Counted from the stretch's first letter, positions 16,417-23,513 are shown. The stretch: DNA of 35,194 bases from Flavobacteriaceae bacterium (GCA_028280265.1 JANQMD010000014.1:1-35194), one strand, 5' to 3'. Numbers and translations are program-made. Notes: a model not told the origin generated them from the letters alone.

Positions 16417-16881
16417 TTACACAGCTTTCTTATCGATCTTTCCATCACGATAAATCATTTTATCTGCTATTAGTTTGTTTATGATTGAGGTAACTTTAAA
16501 AAAAGATTCCAATTCATTTTCTGTAATGTGCTCACGAATGGCATTGTTAAAGGTGATTACTGACTCTTTAGAAACTTCACGCATCTTTTTTCCATAATCT
16601 GTGAGTTTAATGATAACACTTCTTCCGTCATCGGGGTTCTTCTCACGAACAATGGCCCCTTTTTCTTCCATGGTCTTTAATATTCTGGATAAACTTGTAG
16701 GTTCCATTCCCATAGAAGGTCCTAAAGCAGTTGAAGGAGTGCCATTCTCATAATCAATATTGAGTAAAACAAAGGCAGTAGCCATGGTGCTATCGTGTCT
16801 GGCGGCACGTTCATTATATAGCTTTGCTACAGCCGTCCAGGTAGCTCTTAATTGATGATCAATCGACTTATTTTTATCCAT
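16417..16881 (-). CDS. MarR-family regulator of the fad operon
   Basis: This 154-residue winged-helix repressor is predicted from the ATG at 16881 (MDKNKSIDHQLRATW). An in-frame upstream start at 16941 would add 20 residues, but it would read through the operator palindromes and a promoter-like element, so I reject it. MarR features are the dimerising helices at each end, the recognition helix area GMEPTSLSRILKTMEEKGAI and the wing with NPDDGRSVIIKLTDYGKK (Asp-Arg pair). It precedes fadN by 14 bp in an operon. Twin palindromes directly upstream suggest autorepression. The ligand is unseen; acyl-CoA is a reasonable guess given the operon. Confidence 0.9.
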   Translation of the reverse strand: MDKNKSIDHQLRATWTAVAKLYNERAARHDSTMATAFVLLNIDYENGTPSTALGPSMGMEPTSLSRILKTMEEKGAIVREKNPDDGRSVIIKLTDYGKKMREVSKESVITFNNAIREHITENELESFFKVTSIINKLIADKMIYRDGKIDKKAV

Positions 16882-16886
16882 TGTGT

Positions 16887-16894
16887 CAAAGATA
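16887..16894 (-). promoter_or_regulatory. Candidate -7 element before marR
   Basis: On the - strand this reads TATCTTTG, an exact TAnnTTTG match, five bases before the marR ATG. If used, the transcript would be leaderless or nearly so. A clear TTG -33 partner is not seen at the usual distance, so it may be chance. Confidence 0.35.
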
Positions 16895-16904
16895 TGAAAA
16901 TTTG

Positions 16905-16949
16905 TTATGCATGCATAGTAAATTGATAAAAAATTATGCATGCATAGTA
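16905..16949. promoter_or_regulatory. Twin palindromic operators TATGCATGCATA
   Basis: The 16-bp sequence TTATGCATGCATAGTA occurs twice (16905-16920 and 16934-16949), 29 bp apart, each with the perfect palindrome TATGCATGCATA. The second copy is further flanked by inverted arms ATTGATAAAAAA (16922-16933) and TTTTTTATCAAT (16951-16962). Twin dyads of this size immediately upstream of a marR gene are the classical form of MarR operators. Binding by this protein is inferred. Confidence 0.8.
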
Positions 16950-17000
16950 TTTTTTTATCAATGAAGATTGAATAAAAGGACTTTAAATATGTAATACCTT

Positions 17001-17197
17001 ATACGTAGTAACACTTAAGATCATTCAATTCGGGTTTGTTATTTTACTTGAATCATCTATTGATAACTTCTTTTTTAAAACACATGTTAAGTTTTAATGC
17101 ATTGATAATGAGTTTTTTATGGTAAAAAAAAGTATTGATTGGACTAAGATATTAAACATTAGATAAAAACTAATTTAGAAAATACGTAGTAATACGT
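17001..17197. promoter_or_regulatory. Repeated ATACGTAGTAAYAC motif upstream of the T9SS gene
   Basis: ATACGTAGTAACAC at 17001-17014 recurs as ATACGTAGTAATAC at 17182-17195. The second copy extends into the dyad ACGTA-GTAA-TACGT (17184-17197), which ends just before the -33 element of the candidate promoter at 17199. It is a plausible activator or repressor site. The intervening A/T-rich sequence holds no gene that I can support. Confidence 0.4.
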
Positions 17198-17198
17198 A

Positions 17199-17229
17199 AT
17201 TGAAAAACTAACAATGGGTAGTACATTTG
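17199..17229 (+). promoter_or_regulatory. Bacteroidota-type promoter (TTG / TAnnTTTG)
   Basis: ATTG at 17199-17202, 19 nt, then TACATTTG at 17222-17229 followed by C. This matches the Bacteroidota housekeeping consensus in sequence and spacing. It gives a 5' untranslated region of about 110 nt before the T9SS gene. Confidence 0.65.
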
Positions 17230-17348
17230 CATCAAGTTTCCCCAAATCATAATATTTAAGGTTCGTATAACAATAACAATAACAATTTCTGACCTTGAAG
17301 TATAGTTAAAATTCCCCAACAATTTTTTGTTAGAATATTAAATGACAG

Positions 17349-19340
17349 ATGATGAGAAAATATTATGTAACGCTAACTTTTTTAATGTCTATTTTTATTA
17401 TTACCCCCTCTCATTCCCAAACTTTTGATTGGGAGAATTCTCACGTTGATGGAGTAGGAGTTAAACAAACGGTTAATGGAGTACAGGCAACGGTTACGGT
17501 TCAAGAAAAAGTGTCACGTACTAGTCTGGGAGGATATTTAGGAACGTCAGGTAATACTATATATACCACATATGCAAATTCTCATATAACTATTAAATTC
17601 AGCAAACCCATAGATGTATCTAAGATCTTTTTCTTTGTATACATAGGTTATGGTACTTATGATTTTACTTCAGTGGGAAATGAGAACAACCAGACAGTAA
17701 GTATAACAAGCACTTCGACCAATCCGTCGATAGGTGAATACGTCGTACTTAATTGGGCAAGAGTTACAGAAATAAGAATAGCTCGTAGAACTGGTTTTAT
17801 GTGGGCAGGAATAGATAATATTCACTTTTCATTACCTCCAGACCCGATAACTTGGAATGGGACTACCAATACTGACTGGAATACTGCAAGTAACTGGAGT
17901 ACAAATACAGTGCCCAATTACTTACACGATGTAGTTATCCCAAGTGGATTGACTACTTATCCAACACTACCAGCAAACTCTGAAATCAAAGTCAATTCTG
18001 TTACTATGAGTTCTGGCGCATGCTTGGTTACCAAAGATGCTACCTCTTTTACAGGTAAAGTAACTTATAAAAGGACAATTCAGGGAGTTACGGGAAATAA
18101 GAAGGGTTGGTATTTGATGGCATCTCCAGTAAAAGGACAAACCTATGATGAAGCCTATGTTGCGGCAAATAATATTGCTACTAGCGGAACAAATAGAGCT
18201 ATTGCTACCTATGATATAGGTCAAAATAGATGGCGATATATGCAAGCTGGTACTACTAATGATTTCAAGCAAGGAGCGGGGTATTCTATGAAAAGAGCAT
18301 CGTCAGGAGATATTAGTTTTACAGGAACCTTAAATCTAGACGATTCAGGCGTAGATGTGCCCTTAACTACAGAAAATAACAGGCATTATAATTTAGTTGG
18401 CAATCCCTATACATCTTATATTGATGGAACTCAACTGTTAAATCAATTAAGTCTTTCAAAATCACAAACGGTATGGGTTTGGGATCAGACCACTGGTGAG
18501 AACGGTATGTTCAATGTAAAAACTACTATGAATGTAGGGATGATTGCTCCGGGTCAAGGATTTTTTGTGTGTACCAACCCTGGAGGTGGTACATTACACT
18601 TTTCAGAGTCTATGCAGCAACACAATACAGCAGATACATTCTCAAGAAAAGTTTCTCACCCAGAAATAAAATTGACTTTATCAAAGGAGAATATTCACCA
18701 TAGCTCTACCGTATACTATGGAGACAATGCTACAGAAGGATTTGACGTAGGTTTGGAAGGAGAGCTATACAATGGATCTAAAAACTCATTTGCTATTTTC
18801 ACAAACTTAGTGTCTGGAACGGATAATAAGGACTATCAAATTCAAACCTTACCCAAAGATGGTATAGAAACCACTGTAGTCCCAGTAGGAGTGTATGCGG
18901 ATGCTGGAACTCAGATTAAGATTTCAGCAGAGATGACAAATCTTCCTGAGGGAATAGAAGTATACTTAGAGGATAAGTTAACAAACACTTTTACTTTATT
19001 AAATGATTCGTCAAGTTATACAACTACACTTGCTGAAGATATGAATGGTGTAGGACGATTTTATATGCGTACAAGTTCGCAAGCGTTGAGTACTGGTGAA
19101 GTTCGTACGGAAACGGTAAAGGTTTACAAGACTTCGGAAAATATGTTACGTGTAATTGGTTTAGATAGTGGAGATGCTCAAGTACATGTATACAATGTAC
19201 TAGGAAAGAAAGTAACCGCTTCAAGATTCACGGCCAACGGATATAATGAGATTTCGCTTCCAAAAGTAGAGACTGGAATGTATATTGTTCAGGTGTCAAC
19301 TAAAAATGGTAAATTTACCAAGAAGATCATGATCGAATAA
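17349..19340 (+). CDS. T9SS type A sorting domain-containing secreted protein
   Basis: This 663-residue secreted protein has a signal peptide over about residues 1-24 (FIITPSHSQ). Residues 25-165 form a beta-rich domain of PEP-CTERM/discoidin-like look. Residues 170-440 contain the flavobacterial surface-protein pattern TWNGTTNTDWNTASNWS, then VTYKRTIQG and GWYLMASPV with YNLVGNPYTSYID. The last 70 residues are a type A sorting domain: VHVYNVLGKKVTAS, LPKVETGMYIVQV and a basic end, KFTKKIMIE. It should cross the outer membrane through the type IX system and be released or anchored to lipopolysaccharide. No catalytic domain is recognised. A 54-residue exported mini-protein gene follows 30 bp later, before the terminator. 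Confidence 0.9.
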   Translation: MMRKYYVTLTFLMSIFIITPSHSQTFDWENSHVDGVGVKQTVNGVQATVTVQEKVSRTSLGGYLGTSGNTIYTTYANSHITIKFSKPIDVSKIFFFVYIGYGTYDFTSVGNENNQTVSITSTSTNPSIGEYVVLNWARVTEIRIARRTGFMWAGIDNIHFSLPPDPITWNGTTNTDWNTASNWSTNTVPNYLHDVVIPSGLTTYPTLPANSEIKVNSVTMSSGACLVTKDATSFTGKVTYKRTIQGVTGNKKGWYLMASPVKGQTYDEAYVAANNIATSGTNRAIATYDIGQNRWRYMQAGTTNDFKQGAGYSMKRASSGDISFTGTLNLDDSGVDVPLTTENNRHYNLVGNPYTSYIDGTQLLNQLSLSKSQTVWVWDQTTGENGMFNVKTTMNVGMIAPGQGFFVCTNPGGGTLHFSESMQQHNTADTFSRKVSHPEIKLTLSKENIHHSSTVYYGDNATEGFDVGLEGELYNGSKNSFAIFTNLVSGTDNKDYQIQTLPKDGIETTVVPVGVYADAGTQIKISAEMTNLPEGIEVYLEDKLTNTFTLLNDSSSYTTTLAEDMNGVGRFYMRTSSQALSTGEVRTETVKVYKTSENMLRVIGLDSGDAQVHVYNVLGKKVTASRFTANGYNEISLPKVETGMYIVQVSTKNGKFTKKIMIE

Positions 19341-19370
19341 AAAATGAACTTTAGGTAGAATGGATAAATT

Positions 19371-19535
19371 ATGTCTAAAAAATCTCTCTCTCAAGACATC
19401 TCACGTAAAGAAGCACTCAAGAAAATAGGTAATTACGGAAAGTATACTGCGTTAACTGCTCTAGGCACTTACTTGCTATTGAGTCCTAAACATGCACAGG
19501 CAGATTCTATACAAGATCAAGGCTCAGGTTTTTAA
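19371..19535 (+). CDS. 54-residue exported mini-protein downstream of T9SS gene
   Basis: ATG at 19371 to TAA at 19533-19535. The protein begins with a polar, basic stretch (SQDISRKEALKKIGNYGKYT). A hydrophobic segment (ALTALGTYLLLSP) follows, then a signal-peptidase-like site KHAQA before the last ten residues, DSIQDQGSGF. Short proteins with SRKEALKK, a hydrophobic core and a Q/A-x-A site seem common in Flavobacteriaceae. No function is known to me. It lies 30 bp after a T9SS cargo gene and just before an intrinsic terminator, so the two are probably one transcript. If cleaved, it would release a decapeptide; if not cleaved, it is a small inner-membrane protein. The gene looks real because of its composition, position and terminator. 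Confidence 0.75.
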   Translation: MSKKSLSQDISRKEALKKIGNYGKYTALTALGTYLLLSPKHAQADSIQDQGSGF

Positions 19536-19563
19536 ATAGATTTGATAAAATAAATACGAAAAG

Positions 19564-19595
19564 TCTCAACAACCAAAAATGTTGAGATTTTTTTT
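19564..19595 (+). terminator. Intrinsic terminator after the mini-protein gene
   Basis: TCTCAACA / TGTTGAGA with an 8-nt loop and eight T. It starts 28 bp after the mini-protein stop codon. Confidence 0.9.
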
Positions 19596-19871
19596 AGTCA
19601 TACAAAATATAGTACAAATCATCAACTTAAAATCTCCACTGATTTTTCATCAGTCTTGGCTTTTTTGATCCGTTTTTGGTTCTGTTATGCTAAGTGCTAG
19701 TGCTGAGTATATCGAAGTGAATGCAAAAATAAATATCAATAAGTTTCTTTATTAGTGTAGCGGTAATGGTTATAAATTGATTTGCTTTTTCTTTTTTATA
19801 GAATCAATTTAAAAGAAACACACAACTTCTGTGACTGATCTTCTTAACTCTCTCTTTAAAACTTACACAGT
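19596..19871. other. 276-bp gap without a supportable gene
   Basis: The gap lies between a + terminator and the 3' end of the thioesterase gene. It holds a degenerate intergenic repeat (19700-19724, GTGCTGAGTATATCGAAGTG), a small hairpin CTGAT/ATCAG (19639-19653) and a wide inverted repeat AAATTGATT/AATCAATTT (19774-19782 with 19802-19810) that might end the thioesterase transcript. No coding frame here convinces. Confidence 0.4.
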
Positions 19872-20432
19872 TTACGAAATAGTGTCAGTTAAATCTACTT
19901 TCACATTCTGTCTCTCCAATAATTCTATGTGTTCTTTGAGTTTAAAATTCTTTCTGCTAAATCGAGAACTTCTATGTCTTCCTTCCTGTTGTCTGGTAAC
20001 ACTTCTCGCAAATCGACGGACTTCTTCCTCATTACTTAAGATGATTCCAGGAACAGGCACACTGTTTCCTTTTTCGTCTTTAGCGACCATTGTAAAATAG
20101 GAAGAGTTACAATGCTTTACTTCTCCTGTACGAATGTTTTCAGATTCTACGCGCAGTCCCACAACCATTGAGGTGCGCCCTGTATAATTAATAGATGCTT
20201 TTAAGGTGATCAACTCACCGACTTCAACAGGGTTGAGAAAATTGACTTTGTTTACAGAAGCTGTCACGCAATAATGTCCAGAGTGTTTGGAAGCACAGGC
20301 AAAAGCAATCTGATCCATAAGATTTAAAATATGGCCACCATGAACTTTTCCACTAAAATTCGAATGGGAGGGAAGCATTAATTCAGTAATACTTACCTGA
20401 GATTCCTGAATAGTTTTGAATATTTGTGACAT
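19872..20432 (-). CDS. Acyl-CoA thioesterase, hotdog fold (YciA/ACOT-like)
   Basis: This 186-residue enzyme is predicted to hydrolyse acyl-CoA to fatty acid and CoA in the cytoplasm. I start at the ATG at 20432 rather than the in-frame TTG three codons earlier. The hotdog signature is clear: FSGKVHGGHILNLMDQIAF with the active-site Asp on the central helix. Strands TASVNKVNFLNPVEVGELI and GRTSMVVGLRVESENI follow, and YFTMVAKDEKG is the typical 'thioesterase strand' end. The last 45 residues are basic (RRFARSVTRQQEGRHRSSRF) and longer than usual for YciA. It stands alone, but it fits functionally with the fad operon nearby. Confidence 0.9.
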   Translation of the reverse strand: MSQIFKTIQESQVSITELMLPSHSNFSGKVHGGHILNLMDQIAFACASKHSGHYCVTASVNKVNFLNPVEVGELITLKASINYTGRTSMVVGLRVESENIRTGEVKHCNSSYFTMVAKDEKGNSVPVPGIILSNEEEVRRFARSVTRQQEGRHRSSRFSRKNFKLKEHIELLERQNVKVDLTDTIS

Positions 20433-20839
20433 AAAACGCAATTTGATTCCATAAAGATAGTCAATGAAAGTTGAAGCATAGTGCTTGAAGCATTATGAAT
20501 TCTTACTAACATAAATAAATAAGATAGGATTGACTTTTATATGGCGTTGAACGGGTTTGAATAATTTGAATCTGGGTTTGAAGTTGCTTTGTACTTTAGA
20601 GTAAATTTTCATGTTTCTTTTACTATGAAATTTGTGCTGGAAAGAATTGTAATAGTTAGTTTGTATGGTGTTCACAAAAATTACGACTAAGGGACGGTAA
20701 TCAAAATCGTTTTCTCTAGGGAAGAAATTTTCACTAGAAATAATGAACCAATTATTAGAATATTCTTATTATCTAAAAATAATGATTATTTTTAACCAAC
20801 TAACAAATTAAAACCGTTAGCCAACCCTATATAAAACTG
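20433..20839. other. 407-bp intergenic region between divergent genes
   Basis: This should contain the promoters of the thioesterase (-) and ankyrin (+) genes, but I find no exact TAnnTTTG/TTG pair. The one clear structure is the AT palindrome at 20774-20794. A 60-codon - strand frame at 20493-20675 has odd composition (many Lys, Phe and Asn) and no domain, so I do not call it. Confidence 0.4.
20774..20794. promoter_or_regulatory. Perfect AT-rich palindrome upstream of the ankyrin gene
   Basis: TAAAAATAA-TGA-TTATTTTTA: nine-base arms about a TGA centre, 46 bp before the ankyrin start. The core AATAATGATTATT partly resembles Fur-family boxes (ATAATGAT..ATCATTAT) but does not match the full consensus. 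A regulator-binding site is plausible; iron control is speculative. Confidence 0.45.
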
Positions 20840-21376
20840 ATGAAAAAAGTATACTCTCTTCTTCTGTTCTTTATGGTTTTTATCTCTATGAGTTCAATTG
20901 CCAATGCTCAGGAAAATGCGATTTTCGATATTGCACGTCATGGAACTTTAGAACAATTAAAAGAGGCGATGAAATCTGATGCCAATGTGATTAATATATT
21001 GAGTAAAGATGGATATTCGTCATTAACATTGGCTTGTTATTACAGCAATAATGAAGTTGCCAAGTACCTTATTGAGCACGTGAAAGATGTGAATTCAAAG
21101 AGTGGTTATGGAACTCCTTTGATGGCAGCTACAGTTAAGAAAAACACAGAACTTATAGAATTGCTACTGAAAAAGAATGCAGACCCCAATGCTACTGATC
21201 AAAATGGTTCAACGGCATTGCACTTTTCAGTCATTTTCAGTTATGAAGATATTGTGAAGTTGTTAATGAAATACAAAGCAGATTCTACAATGAAAGACAA
21301 TCGAGGGAAAACTGCCCAAGATTATGCAAACATTACTGGGAATCAAAAAATTATTAAACTATTAAAGACTAAGTGA
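20840..21376 (+). CDS. Exported ankyrin-repeat protein
   Basis: This 178-residue protein has a signal peptide over about residues 1-24 (MSSIANAQ). The mature part is four to five ankyrin repeats: FDIARHGTLEQLKEAMKSD, then GYSSLTLACYYSNNEVAKYL. They continue with GTPLMAATVKKNTELIELLL, GSTALHFSVIFSYEDIVKLL and GKTAQDYANITGNQKIIKLL. It is probably a periplasmic protein-binding scaffold; the partner is unknown. In other bacteria, short exported ankyrin proteins accompany catalases or other redox proteins. Here the partner gene starts two bases after the stop and encodes a DOMON-type T9SS protein, so the two are very likely co-translated. An AT palindrome lies upstream. Confidence 0.88.
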   Translation: MKKVYSLLLFFMVFISMSSIANAQENAIFDIARHGTLEQLKEAMKSDANVINILSKDGYSSLTLACYYSNNEVAKYLIEHVKDVNSKSGYGTPLMAATVKKNTELIELLLKKNADPNATDQNGSTALHFSVIFSYEDIVKLLMKYKADSTMKDNRGKTAQDYANITGNQKIIKLLKTK

Positions 21377-21378
21377 AT

Positions 21379-22125
21379 ATGAAAAAAACACTACTCTTAC
21401 TTTTTTTAAGTGCATCTATATCCATGTTTGCACAAAGTTTTTCTACAGGGGAGCAAACTCTTCTTACTGGTTTTACCGCTAAAATTGATATTGATGGGCC
21501 TTCTGGAAAAACTACATTAACGCTCAAAGCACCGTCAAATGTTTGGTTCGCCATTGGTTTTGGAGGTCAAAATATGTCGGCAGGTGTCGATGTTTTTAGA
21601 ACAGATGGAACAAACATTACCGATGCTTTTTCCAACGCTAGGGCCTTACCTCCAGCAGACTCAAGTCAAGATTGGACAATGGTTTCTAATACGGTTTCTG
21701 GAGGAACTAGAACAATGGTGGTAAGTAGAGCCAACAATACAGGAGATTCCAGTGATTATGTATTTAATGCATCTGCGGGTTCTATTCCTGTTATCTATGC
21801 CCATGGTTCCTCTACAGTGTATGCTAATCACCTTGGTACACGAGGCTTTACCACCTTGGGAGTAACCTTGGGAATTCCTGAAGCGAAAAAGTTGGAATTT
21901 AGCATGTACCCAAACCCAGTAAAGAATGTTGTGGGTATTCAGTTGCCAACAGGAACAAGAACAGCAGAAGTTGGAATTTTTGATTATACCGGAAGAAGAG
22001 TAAGAGTGAAAAGGATAACAGCTACAAACGATCAGTTAAATGTAACCGATCTGGCATCAGGAATGTATATCATTCGAGTTTTGTCTAAAAACAAAATAGG
22101 TGCGCAAAAATTTGTTAAGGAATAA
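21379..22125 (+). CDS. DOMON-domain protein with T9SS type A sorting domain
   Basis: This 248-residue secreted protein is called from the ATG at 21379. A GTG at 21373 is in frame but overlaps the ankyrin stop and would only add two residues. A signal peptide covers residues 1-19 (SASISMFAQ). Residues 20-165 match the DOMON beta-sandwich: APSNVWFAIGFGG, MSAGVDVFRTDG, DWTMVSNTVSGGTRTMVV, then VIYAHGSS and ANHLGTRGF. The Met of NMSAG and a His in YAHG or ANHLG are possible b-type haem ligands, as in cellobiose dehydrogenase-type DOMONs. The last 75 residues are a T9SS type A domain (FSMYPNPVKNVVGIQL, GMYIIRVLSKNK). It would be an extracellular haem or sugar binder encoded with a periplasmic ankyrin partner. 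Confidence 0.85.
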   Translation: MKKTLLLLFLSASISMFAQSFSTGEQTLLTGFTAKIDIDGPSGKTTLTLKAPSNVWFAIGFGGQNMSAGVDVFRTDGTNITDAFSNARALPPADSSQDWTMVSNTVSGGTRTMVVSRANNTGDSSDYVFNASAGSIPVIYAHGSSTVYANHLGTRGFTTLGVTLGIPEAKKLEFSMYPNPVKNVVGIQLPTGTRTAEVGIFDYTGRRVRVKRITATNDQLNVTDLASGMYIIRVLSKNKIGAQKFVKE

Positions 22126-22150
22126 AACCTTGTAAGCTACATCGGTGCTG

Positions 22151-22187
22151 GCCTTGAGTATTTAAATCCTTGGACGGTGCCAATAAA
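22151..22187 (+). other. 3'-UTR conserved element, copy B
   Basis: 37 nt matching the element at 7611-7647: both start GCCT and share the exact final GACGGTGCCAATAAA. It lies 25 bp after the DOMON gene and 6 nt before its terminator hairpin. Confidence 0.5.
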
Positions 22188-22193
22188 AATATC

Positions 22194-22224
22194 AAACCGA
22201 TTGTTCCAACAATCGGTTTTTTTT
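22194..22224 (+). terminator. Intrinsic terminator of the ankyrin/DOMON operon
   Basis: AAACCGATTGTT-CC-AACAATCGGTTT with a run of eight T. Confidence 0.93.
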
Positions 22225-22272
22225 ATGCCTTTTTTAAGTTAAGTTTGTAATCAACATACTAAAATAGCTGTC

Positions 22273-23448
22273 ATGAATTACATTCTTTTTGATGGTAGTG
22301 TAAGAAACTCATTACTCCCTTTTACCTACACTCGACCAGTTGCTGATATCAGAGTTGGAATTTTAACCATCAGAGAAAAATGGGAAAAAGTATTGGGTCT
22401 GACGACTACGACAATTACTGAAGAATATTTAGAAGAAAAATACCCTATGGTAGAAATGGAAGAAAATGTGATGATCAACGGTTCCTTTCTTCCTAGCAAA
22501 GAACTCGTAAGCAAAGTGAAAAGCTTAGAAGAGAATCAGGCTATTTTTCAAGGAGATGAAGTGATTGCATTCTATACATCCGTTGCACAAGATGAGGTAG
22601 ATTTTAACTCCTATGAACAACTAGAGTTGGAAGAAGAGGTACTACAAGTGAAAAATACTTGGGATATTTTCGCCTTGAATGAAAAAGCGATCCAGAATGA
22701 TTTTGAGCTCTTAACAGAAGGGAGAAAATCACAGCCCATTCCTGAAGGAGTACAATGTGTAAATAAAAAGCAAATTTTTATAGAAGAAGGAGCTAAGGTT
22801 TCGTTTAGTATTTTAAATGCGGAAACTGGGCCTATATACATTGGCAAAAATGCTGAAATTATGGAGTCTTGTGTGGTTCGAGGACCGCTAGCGATGTGTG
22901 AAAAATCGGTATTAAAAATGGGAGCCAAGATTTATGGAGCAACTACGTTAGGTCCCTACTGTAAAGTGGGAGGAGAGGTAAATAACTCAGTCTTATTTGG
23001 TTACTCTAACAAAGGTCACGAAGGTTTTTTAGGAAATTCAGTGTTGGGAGAATGGTGTAATCTAGGAGCTGATACCAATACGTCAAACCTCAAGAATAAT
23101 TATGCGGAAGTTAAACTATGGGATTATGAATCTGGACGTTTTGCAAGGACAGGTTTGCAGTTTTGTGGCCTTATCATGGGAGATCACTCTAAATGTGGCA
23201 TCAATACCATGTTTAACACAGGAACAGTGATTGGTGTAAGTGCCAATATCTTTGGGAGCGGATACCCAAGGAATTTCATTCCTTCGTATAGCTGGGGAGG
23301 TGCTTCAGGATTTACAACATATCAATTGAGAAAAGTCTTTGAAGTTGCAGATGTAGTAATGAAAAGGAGAAACCTTGAGCTAGCAGAAATGGACAAACAG
23401 GTTCTGGAGCATGTATTTGAAGAGACAAAAAAATATAGAAACTATTAA
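22273..23448 (+). CDS. GlmU-like sugar nucleotidyltransferase / hexapeptide protein
   Basis: This 391-residue cytoplasmic protein belongs to the Bacteroidota 'putative sugar nucleotidyltransferase' group. The N-terminus MNYILFDGSVRNSLLPFTYT replaces the LAAGxGxRM loop of true GlmU, so nucleotide chemistry may be altered or lost. RPVADIRVGILTIREKW is a group signature. From about residue 180 a left-handed beta-helix is visible as imperfect hexapeptides: GPIYIGKNAEIMESCVVRGP, VLKMGAKIYGATTLGPYCKV, then SVLGEWCNLGADTNTSNLK and VIGVSANIFGSGY. This part is expected to trimerise and carry acyltransferase-type sites. The role in cell-wall or LPS precursor synthesis is inferred. It stands alone between two terminators. 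Confidence 0.87.
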   Translation: MNYILFDGSVRNSLLPFTYTRPVADIRVGILTIREKWEKVLGLTTTTITEEYLEEKYPMVEMEENVMINGSFLPSKELVSKVKSLEENQAIFQGDEVIAFYTSVAQDEVDFNSYEQLELEEEVLQVKNTWDIFALNEKAIQNDFELLTEGRKSQPIPEGVQCVNKKQIFIEEGAKVSFSILNAETGPIYIGKNAEIMESCVVRGPLAMCEKSVLKMGAKIYGATTLGPYCKVGGEVNNSVLFGYSNKGHEGFLGNSVLGEWCNLGADTNTSNLKNNYAEVKLWDYESGRFARTGLQFCGLIMGDHSKCGINTMFNTGTVIGVSANIFGSGYPRNFIPSYSWGGASGFTTYQLRKVFEVADVVMKRRNLELAEMDKQVLEHVFEETKKYRNY

Positions 23449-23453
23449 AATTG

Positions 23454-23490
23454 AAAAGCCCTGTTAGTGTTGAACTAACAGGGCTTTTTT
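23454..23490. terminator. Bidirectional terminator between convergent genes
   Basis: AAAAGCCCTGTTAGT / ACTAACAGGGCTTTT with a 5-nt loop and six T on the + strand, A/T-rich on the other side. It serves the GlmU-like gene (+) and probably the head-GIN gene (-). Confidence 0.92.
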
Positions 23491-23513
23491 ATGATTGGAA
23501 TTCTTCTTTAATT

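Noticed and set aside
16882..16941. Twenty-residue N-terminal extension of MarR
   Set aside because: It would translate the operators and promoter-like element; family N-termini fit the ATG at 16881.
17376..17398. TGTAAC-N15-GTCT resembling an ECF promoter
   Set aside because: It lies inside the first codons of the T9SS gene and points into it; chance is likely in A/T-rich DNA.
20493..20675. 60-codon - strand ORF in the ankyrin upstream region
   Set aside because: Biased composition (Lys, Phe, Asn), no domain, no terminator or partner; treated as chance.
20774..20794. Definite Fur box
   Set aside because: Only the core resembles Fur boxes; kept as a palindrome of unknown regulator.
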